DNA from: DASQFQ01 sp038327685
GTDB lineage: Bacteria; Actinomycetota; Thermoleophilia; Solirubrobacterales; Solirubrobacteraceae
Reading direction: 5' to 3'
NCBI GenBank assembly: GCA_038327685.1
Contig: JBBQLH010000005.1
Location: 1-64,000, forward strand
Length of the DNA: 64,000 nt
A program made the translations under genes and the position numbers. Below the pieces are notes generated by a model. That model worked only from the letters and a program-made list of their open reading frames with translations. It ran no database searches and was not told the DNA's origin. Numbering within the stretch: the first letter of the stretch is position 1; each line of letters opens with the position of its first letter. Positions 41,441 through 50,189 of the stretch are shown here, piece by piece.

Positions 41441-42267
41441 CCGCTCATCCGCTCGTACAGCGCGCGCCACTTCTCCGGGGCGAGCTCCTCGGCGCGCGCG
41501 GCGGGCGAGTGACCGAGCGCCTCGAGCGCGGCGCGCGCACGGTCCCGCACCTCCGGCTCCGCCCCGGCCGCCAGCGCGAGCGAGCCCGGCAGCGCCTTCC
41601 GCCGGTGTGCGAAGCCCTGCTGGACGAGCGCGCGCAGCCCCGGCTCGGGCGCCGGGCCGCGGCGCCGCAGGCGCACGAGCACGGAGTCGACGTTCGGCAC
41701 CGGGTGGAACACGCTGCGCGAGACGGGGCGCAGCACGCGCACCTCGCAGGCGAGTTGAGCGAGCACCGACGGCACGCCGTAGGCGCCGCTGCCGGGCGTC
41801 GCCGCGAACCGCTCGCCGACCTCGCGCTGGACCATCGCGACCCACGTGTCGACCGCCGGCAGGAGCTCGATCGTGCGCAGGATCACCGACGCGGCGACGC
41901 CATAGGGTAGGTTCGCTATCACCTTGGTCGGTACGGGCGCGAGCGCGGCGAGGTCCAGCTTGACCGCGTCCGCGAAGTGCAGCGTCACGTTGGCGTGCGG
42001 GTCGGTGGCGTCGCGCAGCGCCGGCTCGAGCCGGCGGTCGACCTCGACGACGTGGACGTGCGCGGCGCGCTCGGCGAGGTACTCGGAGAGCACGCCGAGG
42101 CCGCCGCCGACCTCGAGCACGACATCGTCTGACCCGAGCTCCGCCGCCCGCGCGATCACGCCGAGCAGGTTCGAGTCGATCAGGAAGTTCTGCCCCAGCT
42201 CCCGGATGGGGCGGATGCCGAAGGCCTTCAGGCGGCGCAGGCTCGGCTGCGCCGGGAGCTCGCTCAC
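41437..42267 (-). CDS. rsmA: 16S rRNA dimethyladenosine transferase
   Basis: 276 residues from GTG 42267, which overlaps the tatD TGA as GTGA. Dimethylates A1518/A1519 of 16S rRNA. Motifs: RELGQNFLIDSNLLGVI, SAM loop VLEVGGGLGVLSEYLA, catalytic IANLPYGVAASVI, MVQREVGERFAATPGSGAYG and FHPVPNVDSVLVRL. Confidence 0.95.
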   Translation of the reverse strand: MSELPAQPSLRRLKAFGIRPIRELGQNFLIDSNLLGVIARAAELGSDDVVLEVGGGLGVLSEYLAERAAHVHVVEVDRRLEPALRDATDPHANVTLHFADAVKLDLAALAPVPTKVIANLPYGVAASVILRTIELLPAVDTWVAMVQREVGERFAATPGSGAYGVPSVLAQLACEVRVLRPVSRSVFHPVPNVDSVLVRLRRRGPAPEPGLRALVQQGFAHRRKALPGSLALAAGAEPEVRDRARAALEALGHSPAARAEELAPEKWRALYERMSG

Positions 42268-43013
42268 CAGCCGAACAGGCGCGCGGAGTTCGCTTCGACC
42301 GCCTGCTCGAGCTCGGCGTACTCGATGCCGCGCCGCTCGGCGATGAAGCGCGCGGTGTGGACCACGAAGGCGCTCTGGTTGCGGTGCTTGCGCTCCGGCT
42401 GCGGCGTCAGGTAGGGCGCGTCGGTCTCCACCAGCAGGCGGTCGAGCGGCACGCGCCTGGCGGCGTCGGCCAGCTCGGTCGAGCTCGGGTAGGTGACGTT
42501 GCCCGCGAAGGAGATCCACCACCCGCGCTCGAGGCACTCGTCAAGGCGGCTCGGCATCGAGAAGCAGTGCATGACGACCTCGACGCCCTGCGCGCGGGTG
42601 GCGAGCGTGGCCAGCGTGTCGTCATCGGCCGCGCGCGTGTGGATGACGAGCGGCTTCGCCGCCTCGCGCGCGACCTCGATCTGGGCGAGGAACGCGCGCT
42701 CCTGGTCCTCGCGCGGCGCGCGATCGCGGTAGTAGTCCAGGCCCGTCTCCCCGATCGCGAGGCAGCGCGGGTGCTGCGCGAGCTCGGCCAGCTCGGCCGC
42801 GGCGGCGTCGTCGAAGTCCTCCGCGCTGTTGGGATGGCGGCCGACGGCGGCGAAGACCTCCTCGTAGCGGTCGGCCGCCGCGAGCGCCGAGCGGCAGCCC
42901 TCGGAGTCCATTCCGATCGTGAGGATGCGGTTCACGCCCGCCTCGCGCGCGGCCGCCACGAGCTCGTCCTCGGGTGCCGGCCCGTGGTCGAGGTGGGTGT
43001 GGGAGTCGATCAT
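42264..43013 (-). CDS. tatD: TatD-family metal-dependent hydrolase
   Basis: 249 residues from ATG 43013 (MIDSHTHLDHGP). Metal ligands: HTH at 5-7, CLAIGETGLDYYRD, KPLVIHTRAADDD, VEVVMHCFSMPS and LLVETDAPYLTPQP. A 3'-5' exonuclease or deoxyribonuclease of the TatD/YcfH group. Standard order metG-tatD-rsmA-ispE. Its ATG lies one base beyond the end of the rod-like palindrome. Confidence 0.94.
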   Translation of the reverse strand: MIDSHTHLDHGPAPEDELVAAAREAGVNRILTIGMDSEGCRSALAAADRYEEVFAAVGRHPNSAEDFDDAAAAELAELAQHPRCLAIGETGLDYYRDRAPREDQERAFLAQIEVAREAAKPLVIHTRAADDDTLATLATRAQGVEVVMHCFSMPSRLDECLERGWWISFAGNVTYPSSTELADAARRVPLDRLLVETDAPYLTPQPERKHRNQSAFVVHTARFIAERRGIEYAELEQAVEANSARLFGW

Positions 43014-43014
43014 C

Positions 43015-43178
43015 AGTGGTGTATCCCGTAGGTTCGCTTGCACTTGGGCGGCCGCTGGCGCCGGCTGGCAAGGACGCAGGGAGGGAGATGTGCCCCTGGC
43101 ACATGACCGACTGAGGACGCCGCCAGGCGGTGATCAGCGGTCGATCCAAGGGTGAGGGGATCTGCGGGATGCACCACT
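43015..43178 (+). ncRNA. Rod-like palindrome, candidate structured RNA (metG-tatD gap)
   Basis: No coding potential. The first 33 bases (43015-43047) pair with the last 33 (43146-43178) with two mismatches; the outer arms are AGTGGTGTATCCCGTA and TGCGGGATGCACCACT. Further inward GGCCGCTG pairs with CAGCGGTC, and the centre is a perfect hairpin ATGTGCC-CCT-GGCACAT (43088-43104), exactly at the midpoint. All eight non-Watson-Crick substitutions I find are G-U pairs on the + strand and A-C mismatches on the other, favouring a + strand RNA antisense to the operon. It is not SRP RNA, RNase P or tmRNA by any motif I can see. A mobile palindrome is the alternative. Confidence 0.5.
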
Positions 43179-44691
43179 AGGGCTTCGGGAACAGCTGCGG
43201 CAGCTCGCCGATCGCGCTGCCGCCCGGGCCCTCGCCGAACACGGCGGCGCTCAGCTCCAGCCGCTCGTCCCCGAGCGCCGTGAGCAGCTTCGCGGTCGAC
43301 TCCGGCATGTAGGCCGAGAGCAGCACGGTCAGCACCCGCAGCCCCTCGGCGAGCGAGCGCAGCGTGGTGGCCAGCGTGTCCGCCTGCTCGGGGTCCTTCG
43401 CCAGCTTCCACGGCGCGCTCTCCTCGACGTAGCGGTTGAGCCGCCGCACGCGTTGCCAGATGCGGTCGAGCGCCTGCGTGATCTCCGCGCGGTCGAGCAG
43501 GCCGGCGACCTCGTCGGCGAGCCTTTCGAAGTCCGGTCGCAGCTCCGCGTCGACGCCGACCGTGGGCACGGTGCCGTCGCAGTAGCGGCCGATCATGTTG
43601 AGCGTGCGCGAGGCGAGGTTGCCGTACTCGTTGGCGAGCTCGGCCGTGTAGCGCTCGCCGAACGTCGTCGTCGAGACGGAGCCGTCGAGCCCGAAGGAGA
43701 CCTCCCGGAAGCAGTAGTAGCGGAGCGCGTCGGTGCCGAACTGGTCCATGACCTCGAACGGGTCGAGCACGTTGCCGAGCGACTTGGACATCTTGTGCTC
43801 CTCGCCCGACGCGTCCTTCATCAGCAGGAAGCCGTGAATGAACAGGTGCTCGGGCAGCGGCAGGTCGGCGGCGAGCAGCATCGCCGGCCAGAACACGGCG
43901 TGGAACTTCAGGATGTCCTTGCCGATGACGTGGAAGTCGGCGGGCCAGAACTTCTCGGTCAGGTCCTCGCCGTCGCGGGCGAAGGAGAGCGCGGTGTAGT
44001 AGTTGAGCAGCGCGTCGAACCAGACATAGAAGACGTGCTCGGGATCCCACGGGACCGGCACGCCCCAGTTGAGCTTCGCGCGGCTGAGCGAGACGTCCTG
44101 CAGGCCGCCCGCGATGAACGAGCGCGCCTCGTTGAAGCGGACGCGGGGCAGCACGAAGTCCGACTGGCCGTCGTAGAGCTGCTCGAGCTGCGCCTGGAAC
44201 GTCGAGAGGCGGAAGAACCAGTTCTCCTCGCTCTCCCAGTCGAGCGGGATGCGGTGGATCGGACAGGTGTTCTCCGGGCCGATCTCGGCGTCGGTCTTGA
44301 AGTCGGCGCAGCGGGGGCAGTACCAGCCCTCGTAGTTGCCCTTGTAGACGTGGCCGTTGTCATAGATGCGCTGCATGACCTCCTGGACGCGCTTGTGGTG
44401 GCGCGGGTCGGAGGTGCGGATGAAGAAGTCGTTGGAGACGTTGATGCGCGGCATCAGGTCCTGGAAGCGCTGCGCGTTGCGGTCGGCGAGCTCCTTCGGC
44501 GAGACGCCCTCGCGCTCGGCCTGTTGGGCGACCGGCTCGCCGTGCTCGTCGGTGCCGGTGAGGAAGAACACCTCCTCCCCGCGCTGGCGCATGTGGCGGG
44601 CGAGGATGTCGGTGCCGATCGTCGTGTACGCGTGGCCGAGGTGCGGCGCCGCGTTGACGTAGTAGATCGGCGTGGTGACGTAGAAGGCCAT
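43177..44691 (-). CDS. metG: Methionine-tRNA ligase
   Basis: 504 residues from ATG 44691 (MAFYVTTPIYYVNAAPHLGH; the HIGH motif is HLGH). Class I synthetase: zinc-binding CPRC and CPIH in the knuckle, FHVIGKDILKFH, the KMSKS loop HKMSKSLGN, and anticodon domain NRYVEESAPWKLAKDPE. The shorter Gram-positive form without a C-terminal tRNA-binding dimer domain. The TAG stop lies in the end of the rod-like palindrome. Confidence 0.96.
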   Translation of the reverse strand: MAFYVTTPIYYVNAAPHLGHAYTTIGTDILARHMRQRGEEVFFLTGTDEHGEPVAQQAEREGVSPKELADRNAQRFQDLMPRINVSNDFFIRTSDPRHHKRVQEVMQRIYDNGHVYKGNYEGWYCPRCADFKTDAEIGPENTCPIHRIPLDWESEENWFFRLSTFQAQLEQLYDGQSDFVLPRVRFNEARSFIAGGLQDVSLSRAKLNWGVPVPWDPEHVFYVWFDALLNYYTALSFARDGEDLTEKFWPADFHVIGKDILKFHAVFWPAMLLAADLPLPEHLFIHGFLLMKDASGEEHKMSKSLGNVLDPFEVMDQFGTDALRYYCFREVSFGLDGSVSTTTFGERYTAELANEYGNLASRTLNMIGRYCDGTVPTVGVDAELRPDFERLADEVAGLLDRAEITQALDRIWQRVRRLNRYVEESAPWKLAKDPEQADTLATTLRSLAEGLRVLTVLLSAYMPESTAKLLTALGDERLELSAAVFGEGPGGSAIGELPQLFPKP

Positions 44692-44719
44692 CGCGGCCTC
44701 CACGTTAGATACTCGCCCG

Positions 44720-45455
44720 ATGAGACGCTTCAACCTGACCGCCGCCGAGCCCGAGTACGACGACAGCGATCCGGAGGGCTACCGCACCGGCACGGATCGC
44801 TTCGGCCCCAGGATCGGGGCGACGCAACTCGGCGCCTCGGTCTACGAGCTGCCGACGGGGCAGAGCATCTGCCCGTACCACTACGAGTACCCGGAGGAGG
44901 AGTGGCTGCTGGTTCTGTCGGGCCGTTTCGACGTGCGCACGCCCGAGGGGGAGGAGGAGCGGTCTACGCGCTCAGCGCCGCCGACAACGTGGCCTTGGAA
45001 CGGGTCGGCGTGGAGCGCCGTGGGGTCGTACGCCGGCGGCGCGAACGGATGGTTCCCGACGACGACGTACATCTACGCGTTGACCACCAGTGGCTCGAAC
45101 GTCTTCGCCGCAGAGTCCTTCCAGGACGCGAACGGAGCGGCGCGCGCCGACAGCGTGGCCTTCTTCGATGGGGCCAAGTGGGGCCCGATCGGCTCCGACG
45201 GCGACGCCCAGGACGCTGCTTCGCAAGGTGCAGATCAATCCGGCGAAGCGCAAGGCGACCTTCAAGTTCGCCTCCGGCGAGCCGGGCTCCAAGTTCCTCT
45301 GCAAGCTCGGCAAGAAGAAGTTCAAGCCCTGCACCTCGCCGAAGACCTACAAGAAGCTCAAGCGCGGCAAGCACGTGTTCCGGGTCAGGGCGCGCGACCG
45401 CGCCGGCAACGTCGATCCGACGCCGATGGTCAAGCGGTTCAAGATCAAGCGCTAG
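44720..45455 (+). pseudogene. Chimeric remnant: cupin N-terminus fused to a broken secreted-protein tail
   Basis: From ATG 44720 the first 80 residues are a cupin (GASVYELPTGQSICPYHYEY, EEWLLVLSGRFDVRTPEGEE). Then, without a stop, the frame passes into unrelated sequence of a secreted beta-propeller type (WNGSAWSAVGSYAGG, SVAFFDGAKWGPIG). Near 45210-45230 the coding signal shifts frame into an Ig-like end (KRKATFKFASGEPGSKFLCK, RVRARDRAGNVDPTP) stopping at 45455. It looks like two deleted genes joined, with a frameshift. Confidence 0.65.
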
Positions 45456-45465
45456 AACTGCCTCC

Positions 45466-46026
45466 ATGAGTGCGCTGCGCCTGTCTCCCGAGCACGCGGC
45501 GTGGGCAGGGCTCGCGGCGACGCTCGTGAACACGCGCCCGCGCTCGACCGACCCGGCCGAGAAGCTCGTCGGCCTCGACGAGCTCACGGGCCTGCTCGCG
45601 GCGTGTCCGGAGCCCGCGCCGGCGGTCGCTGACCGCGACGTGGGCCCGATGCGCGAGCTGCGGCCGAGGATGATGGAGGCCTTCGAGGCGACGACCCTGG
45701 AGGACTTCACCGAGGCGGTCAACCCCCTGCTGGCGCGCAGTCCCGGAGGCTGGCAGATGGCCGCGGGCGCGCGTGGGGAGTGGGCGCTCGGGCCGGTCGC
45801 ATCGGCACGGACGGCGGAGTGGTTCGGAGCGCGGGCGGCGCGCGGGCTCGCCGAGCTGGCGATCGCCTACGGGATCGAGCGGCTCCACATGTGCGCGGCG
45901 GACGACTGCCTGTGCGCCGTCGTCGACGTCTCCCGCAACGGCGCGCGGCGCTACTGCTCGCGAACGTGCGCGAATCGCACCAACATGCGCCGCCACCGCG
46001 CGCAGCAGGTGGCCGAGGTGGATTGA
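45466..46026 (+). CDS. CGNR zinc-finger transcriptional regulator-like protein
   Basis: 186 residues from ATG 45466. N-terminal ABATE-like helical domain (LAATLVNTRPRSTDPAEKL) and C-terminal zinc finger CAADDCLCAVVDVSRNGARR then YCSRTCANRTNMRRHR. The family signature CGNR reads CANR here. Probably binds DNA as a stress or antibiotic-response regulator. Followed directly by a hairpin. Confidence 0.85.
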   Translation: MSALRLSPEHAAWAGLAATLVNTRPRSTDPAEKLVGLDELTGLLAACPEPAPAVADRDVGPMRELRPRMMEAFEATTLEDFTEAVNPLLARSPGGWQMAAGARGEWALGPVASARTAEWFGARAARGLAELAIAYGIERLHMCAADDCLCAVVDVSRNGARRYCSRTCANRTNMRRHRAQQVAEVD

Positions 46027-46039
46027 GCCCGCCCGGGTC

Positions 46040-46073
46040 GGGTAAGCGTCTAACCAGTGTTGGACGCTTACCC
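46040..46073 (+). terminator. Hairpin downstream of the CGNR gene
   Basis: GGGTAAGCGTC and GACGCTTACCC form an 11-bp perfect stem (12 with the outer C-G) around a 12-base loop, 13 bases after the CGNR stop. No T-run. Likely a terminator, and it adjoins the tandem duplication. Confidence 0.6.
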
Positions 46074-46136
46074 GCAGCGGGGGAGCAGGAGCACTCGGGC
46101 GGTACCCGCAGCGGGGAGCAGGAGCACTCGGGCGGT
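46070..46136. repeat. Tandem duplication, two units of 34 and 33 bases
   Basis: ACCCGCAGCGGGGGAGCAGG... is repeated at once with one G fewer. In the reading frame of the following MFS gene each unit encodes about GAGALGRY, so the duplication hits the lost N-terminus of that gene. Confidence 0.8.
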
Positions 46137-47313
46137 ACCTCTTGGCTGCGATGCTCGCGCGCGGCGCGGACGGCGGAGCCGCCGTGGGGCTCGTGCTGCT
46201 CGCGGTCAGCCCGGCCGCCGGGCTCCACCACGGCGCCAGGGCCGGCGGGCTCCTGGCCGCCGCGCTGACGGCGCCGCACCTGCTGGGCCCGTGGGTGGCG
46301 CGGCGCCTGGACCGGGCGCGCGACAGCCGGCGCGTGCTGGCCGCGGCGTTCGCGGCCTACGGGATCGCCCTGGGGGCGGCCTCGCTGGGGCTGGGTCGCT
46401 TCCCGCTCGCGGTCGTCCTCGTCGCGGTGGCGGCCGCCGGGGCGTGTGGGCCGCTGCTGACCGGCGGTCTCAGCAGCCGCCTGGCGGGGATCGTCACGGC
46501 GAGCGGCCGGAACGGCGGCACCGACCGGCCCCAGGGCCGCGCCGAGGGCTGGGACGCGGTCACCTACGGACTGGCCGGCACGCTCGGCCCTGCGCTCGTC
46601 GCGGTCCTGTCGTCCGCGACCACCGCGCTCGCCGCGATGCTCACCCTGGCGGCCGCGACCGTCGCGGCGGCGGCGTGACGCTCACGCTCCCGCGCACCAC
46701 GTCGTCGTCCGCCTCCGCGGAGGACGCGCCGACCGTGCGCGAGGCGCTGCGCCTGCTCGTCGTGCGCGGCCCGTTGCGGCGCGTCGGCGTGGCCACGATG
46801 CTCACGGCCGCGAGCTTCGGCGCGCTCTCGGTGATGGCGGTCCTGCTCGCCCCGACGCTGTCCTCGCGGGCCGGCGCGGGCGCCTCGCTCGTCGCCGCGT
46901 TCGGGCTCGGCAACCTCGCCGGCTCAGGGCTGGTGACCGCGTTCCCGCTCCGCGGTGAGCCGGAGCGCCTCACCACCCGCTGGGTCGCGGTCATGGGAGT
47001 GGCACTCGGCGTCTGCGCCCTCGCCCCGAGCTACGCGCTGGCGCTCGCCGCGTTCGCCCTCGCCGGTGCGAGCAACGCGCCGTTCTTCACCGCGACGCTC
47101 GCCGCCCGCTCGCGCTACTCCCCGGCGCCGGCGCGCGCACAGGTGTTCGTCTCGCTGGCCGGAGTGAAGGTCGCGATGGCCTCGGCCGGGACGGCGCTGG
47201 CCGGAGCCGCGAGCGGCGCCGGGCCGCGCACCTGCTCGCCGCCGGCGCCGCGCTCACCATGACCGCGGCGGCCGTCACCGTCCTCGACCGCCGGCGCTCG
47301 CCGCTGCCTCAGG
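46104..47313 (+). pseudogene. Broken MFS transporter gene
   Basis: Three coding segments of one MFS protein lie in different frames. The first, around 46110-46678 (RYLLAAMLARGADG ... GPWVARRLDRARDSRRVLAA), ends at a TGA. The second, 46675-47262, starts at a GTG in a GTGA overlap (FGLGNLAGSGLVTAFPLRGE, RYSPAPARAQVFVSLAGVKV). The third frame carries the end HLLAAGAALTMTAAAVTVLD after a shift near 47220. The 5' end has no start and contains the tandem duplication. Most likely a decayed drug-type transporter; two indel sequencing errors are the alternative. Confidence 0.65.
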
Positions 47314-47665
47314 CGGACTTCCAGAGCCCGAACACGAGGCCCTGCGGGTCGGCGGCGTAGGCCGCCCAGCCCGCCTCGCCGACCTGGCGCTCCGGCGCGA
47401 TCACCTTGCCGCCCGCCGCCTCGACCTCCGCGAGCGCCGCTCCGATGTCCTCGACGTCGAGCGTGCAGACCGCGTTCTGGGTGTGCGGGAAGTCGCTCGC
47501 GCGCATGATCCCGCCGTTGATGCCGAGCTCGGCGTGGCCGGTGTCGACGAGCCAGTAGGTCTGACCCTCCCACGATTGGTTCTTCCAGCCGAACACGTCC
47601 TCGAAGAACTTCACGGACTGCTCGGGGTCGGCGGAGAGGAACTCGAAGTGGACGACGCGCGGCAC
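47309..47665 (-). CDS. VOC-family (glyoxalase/bleomycin resistance-like) protein
   Basis: 118 residues from GTG 47665, chosen because AGGAGGG lies 6 bases upstream. VVHFEFLSADPEQSVKFFED, FGWKNQSWEGQTYWLVDTG and GGKVIAPERQVGEAGWAAYA match the betaalphabetabetabeta VOC fold with a YAADPQG end as in CFP-30B-like proteins. Metal or small-ligand binding; substrate unknown. Confidence 0.85.
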   Translation of the reverse strand: MPRVVHFEFLSADPEQSVKFFEDVFGWKNQSWEGQTYWLVDTGHAELGINGGIMRASDFPHTQNAVCTLDVEDIGAALAEVEAAGGKVIAPERQVGEAGWAAYAADPQGLVFGLWKSA

Positions 47666-48327
47666 GGTGCACCCTCCTGTCGGCGGAACGGAGATCGCAA
47701 CGTACCGGCCCCGGCGAGTCCCGTCATCAGCAGCGCGAGTCCGAGCCAGACGGGCCACGGCGCGAGGCCGGGCGGCGGCCGGGAGGGACGCGCGGCCGGG
47801 TGCGGCCGCGGAGCGGGGCGGGGCAGGCGGGCCGGGAGCAGAGGCGGCGGCGCACGGCGCGGGCCGGCGAGGAAGCGCAGCGGGTCGACATATCCGAACC
47901 GCTCCGAGGCCCGGCGGACGCCGAGATGGAGACCGGCGTGACCCGCCGCACGGCCGGAGTCACCCGGCGGGCGCCCCGCATCGGCGCTGACGCGACCGAG
48001 ACGCCTCCCCGGACCCACGCGGGCGCGCGCTCGAACGGCGATCCGCTCGAGCGGGGCGTAGGTCACGCGCCACGGCCCGCAGCGGACGCTGACCGTTCCG
48101 TCTCCCGCTACCGGCCCCGCGAACACCACGCGGCCGGTGCAGGCGGACCGGACCGGCTCGCCCGCAGCCGCGTCGAGGTCGACGCCGCGATGCTGCCCGC
48201 GTGCGAACGGGTCGGGCCCCACGTCGAACAGCCGGGAGGGCGGACCCGGCACCGGCGGCGTCCACGCCGCTTGAGCGGCGGCCGCGGGGAGCCACGCGAG
48301 CAGCGCGAGGGTGAGGAGAAAGCGCAC
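47611..48327 (-). CDS. Membrane-anchored M23 peptidase-like protein
   Basis: 238 residues with a signal peptide (LLTLALLAWLPAAAAQAA). M23 (LytM) marks: GQHRGVDLDAAAGEPVRSAC with the metal His and Asp, and HAGLHLGVRR (HxH). A Pro/Arg-rich linker leads to a C-terminal membrane helix (WPVWLGLALLMTGLAGAG). The last 18 codons overlap the VOC gene's start in another frame, so the natural end may be earlier or the stop may have been lost. Peptidoglycan hydrolase or its regulator. Confidence 0.7.
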   Translation of the reverse strand: MRFLLTLALLAWLPAAAAQAAWTPPVPGPPSRLFDVGPDPFARGQHRGVDLDAAAGEPVRSACTGRVVFAGPVAGDGTVSVRCGPWRVTYAPLERIAVRARARVGPGRRLGRVSADAGRPPGDSGRAAGHAGLHLGVRRASERFGYVDPLRFLAGPRRAPPPLLPARLPRPAPRPHPAARPSRPPPGLAPWPVWLGLALLMTGLAGAGTLRSPFRRQEGAPCRASSTSSSSPPTPSSP

Positions 48328-48372
48328 GACTCGACGCTATGCCCCGCCGCGGGCCTGGAGGCCGCCGCGGCG

Positions 48373-49203
48373 TCAATCGTTGCGCTTTTGTGCGCCTTCC
48401 GTCACCGCGCGGTAGAGATCGTTGGCGGCGCTGCCGGTGAGCTCCGCGACCACGCCTGCCGCCGGACGCGCGCGGGCGCCCGCCTCGACGAGTCGCCGCA
48501 GGGCCTCGACCGCGGCGGGGTCGGCGCCCTTGCGCGCCGGCGCGGCGCCGATGACGAGCACGACCTCGCCGCGCGGCGGCGTGCTCGCGTAGCGCTCGGC
48601 GAGCGTCGCGGCGTTGCCGCGGACGACCTCCTCGTGCAGCTTCGTCAGCTCCCGGCAGACCGCGGCGGGACGCGCCGGGTCAAGCTCGGCGAGCACCGCG
48701 AGCGAGGCGCCGACCCGCCGCGGCGACTCGAACGCGACCACGGTCTCGGGCGCGGCGAGCAGCGCCTCGAGCGCCCCGCGCTTGCGCGGCAGGAAGCCGG
48801 CGAAGCGCCAGCGGTCAGCCGGCAGGCCGCTCGCCACGAGCGCGGCGATCGCGGCGGACGGACCAGGCAGCACCTCGACCTCGAGACCCGCCGCGATGCA
48901 ACCCGCCACGAGCACGTAGCCCGGATCGCTCACCAGCGGCATGCCCGCGTCGGAGACCAGCGCCACGACCGCGCTGTCGAGCATCCGCGCCACCAGCTCG
49001 GGCGTGCGCTCGCGCTCGTTGTGCTCGTGGTAGGAGAGCAGCGTCGCCTGCACGCCGTAGCGCTCGAGCAGCACGCGCGTGCGGCGCGTGTCCTCGCACG
49101 CGACGAGGTCCGCCTCGCGCAGCGCGGCGAGCACGCGCAGCGTCACGTCCTCGAGGTTCCCGATCGGGGTCGGGCACACGACGAGGCGCCCCGACCCGCT
49201 CAC
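48373..49203 (-). CDS. rsmI: 16S rRNA (cytidine-1402-2'-O)-methyltransferase
   Basis: 276 residues. Tetrapyrrole-methylase fold: LVVCPTPIGNLEDVTLRVLA, ACEDTRRTRVLLERYG, LSYHEHNERERTPELV, VSDAGMPLVSDPGYVLV and LPGPSAAIAALVASGLP, all diagnostic for RsmI. Its ATG overlaps the upstream stop region (ROK gene runs into it as ATGA). Confidence 0.94.
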   Translation of the reverse strand: MSGSGRLVVCPTPIGNLEDVTLRVLAALREADLVACEDTRRTRVLLERYGVQATLLSYHEHNERERTPELVARMLDSAVVALVSDAGMPLVSDPGYVLVAGCIAAGLEVEVLPGPSAAIAALVASGLPADRWRFAGFLPRKRGALEALLAAPETVVAFESPRRVGASLAVLAELDPARPAAVCRELTKLHEEVVRGNAATLAERYASTPPRGEVVLVIGAAPARKGADPAAVEALRRLVEAGARARPAAGVVAELTGSAANDLYRAVTEGAQKRND

Positions 49204-50174
49204 TCCGCCGCCCCCGGGTCGGCCGCCAGCAGCGCCGCGCCGATCATGCCCGACTCCGCGCCGAACGTCGTCGCGGCCACGCGGACGAGGTCGCGGCCGG
49301 GCTCGAGCGCGCGCCGCTTGAGCACCGCGCGCGCCGGCCCGAGCAGCAGCTCGCCCGCCGCGATCACGCCGCCGCCGATCACCACGACCTCGGGATTGAA
49401 GATGTTCACGAGGTTCGCGATGCCGACCCCGAGGCGCTCGCCGATGACGCGGATCGACTCGGCCGCGACGGGGTCGCCGTCGAAGGCGAGCTCGGTCACG
49501 AGCGGCCCCGTCAGCGGGCGGCCGTCCTCGAGCGCGAGCCCGAGCGGCGTGTCGGGCTCGCGCGCTACGCGCAGCGCGGCCTCACGCACGAGCGCCGAGC
49601 CGGAGGCGACCGCCTCGAGACAGCCCCAGTTGGGGCAGTTGCCCTGGCACGGCGGCCCGTCCATGTCCACGACCATGTGACCGAGCTCCGCGGCCGCGCC
49701 GACCCAGCCGCGATACAGGCGCCCGCCCAGGACGAGCCCGCCGCCGATCCCCGTCCCGATCGTCAGCATCACCACGTCGGTCGCGCCGCGGGCCGCCCCC
49801 GCGCGCGTCTCGGCCCAGACCGCGCAGTTGGCGTCGTTGTCGACCTCCACCGTCAGGCCGAGGCGCTCGGACATCAGGTCGGCGAAATGCAGGTCGGCGA
49901 TCGGCAGGTTGACGGCCTGGACGGCGATCCCGGTGCGGCGGTCGAACGTGCACGGGATCCCGAAACCGACCGCGTCGACGGCGCCGCCCACGGCATCGCT
50001 AGCCTCTTGCACGGCTTCGACGACCGCCTCGATCAGGGCGGACTGGTTGAGCCCGAAGGCCTCTCGGCGCGCTCGATGGTGAACGGTGAGCCGTTCAGGA
50101 TCGACGGCTCCGGCCAGGAGCTTCGTCCCGCCCAGATCGACGCCGATCACGCAGCGGGCAGGCACTTCGACCAC
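49200..50174 (-). CDS. ROK-family sugar kinase (glucokinase-like)
   Basis: 324 residues from GTG 50174 (GTG 50165 also possible). ATP loop IGVDLGGTKLLAG, VDNDANCAVWAE, IGTGIGGGLVLGGRLYRG, and the ROK zinc motif GHMVVDMDGPPCQGNCPNWG then CLEA. This is the actinobacterial polymer/ATP glucokinase type. It would phosphorylate glucose for glycolysis. Divergent from the LCP gene by only 15 bases. Confidence 0.88.
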   Translation of the reverse strand: MVEVPARCVIGVDLGGTKLLAGAVDPERLTVHHRARREAFGLNQSALIEAVVEAVQEASDAVGGAVDAVGFGIPCTFDRRTGIAVQAVNLPIADLHFADLMSERLGLTVEVDNDANCAVWAETRAGAARGATDVVMLTIGTGIGGGLVLGGRLYRGWVGAAAELGHMVVDMDGPPCQGNCPNWGCLEAVASGSALVREAALRVAREPDTPLGLALEDGRPLTGPLVTELAFDGDPVAAESIRVIGERLGVGIANLVNIFNPEVVVIGGGVIAAGELLLGPARAVLKRRALEPGRDLVRVAATTFGAESGMIGAALLAADPGAAE

Positions 50175-50189
50175 GATACCCCGTTCGCC

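Noticed and set aside
43015..43178. SRP, RNase P, tmRNA or T-box RNA
   Set aside because: No GGAA-type SRP loop, no RNase P core, no tRNA-like ends, and no T-box sequence. The rod shape alone does not prove 6S RNA.
43453..45460. Long + strand frame through metG into the CGNR gene
   Set aside because: Antisense to metG. Only the CGNR part from 45466 is real.
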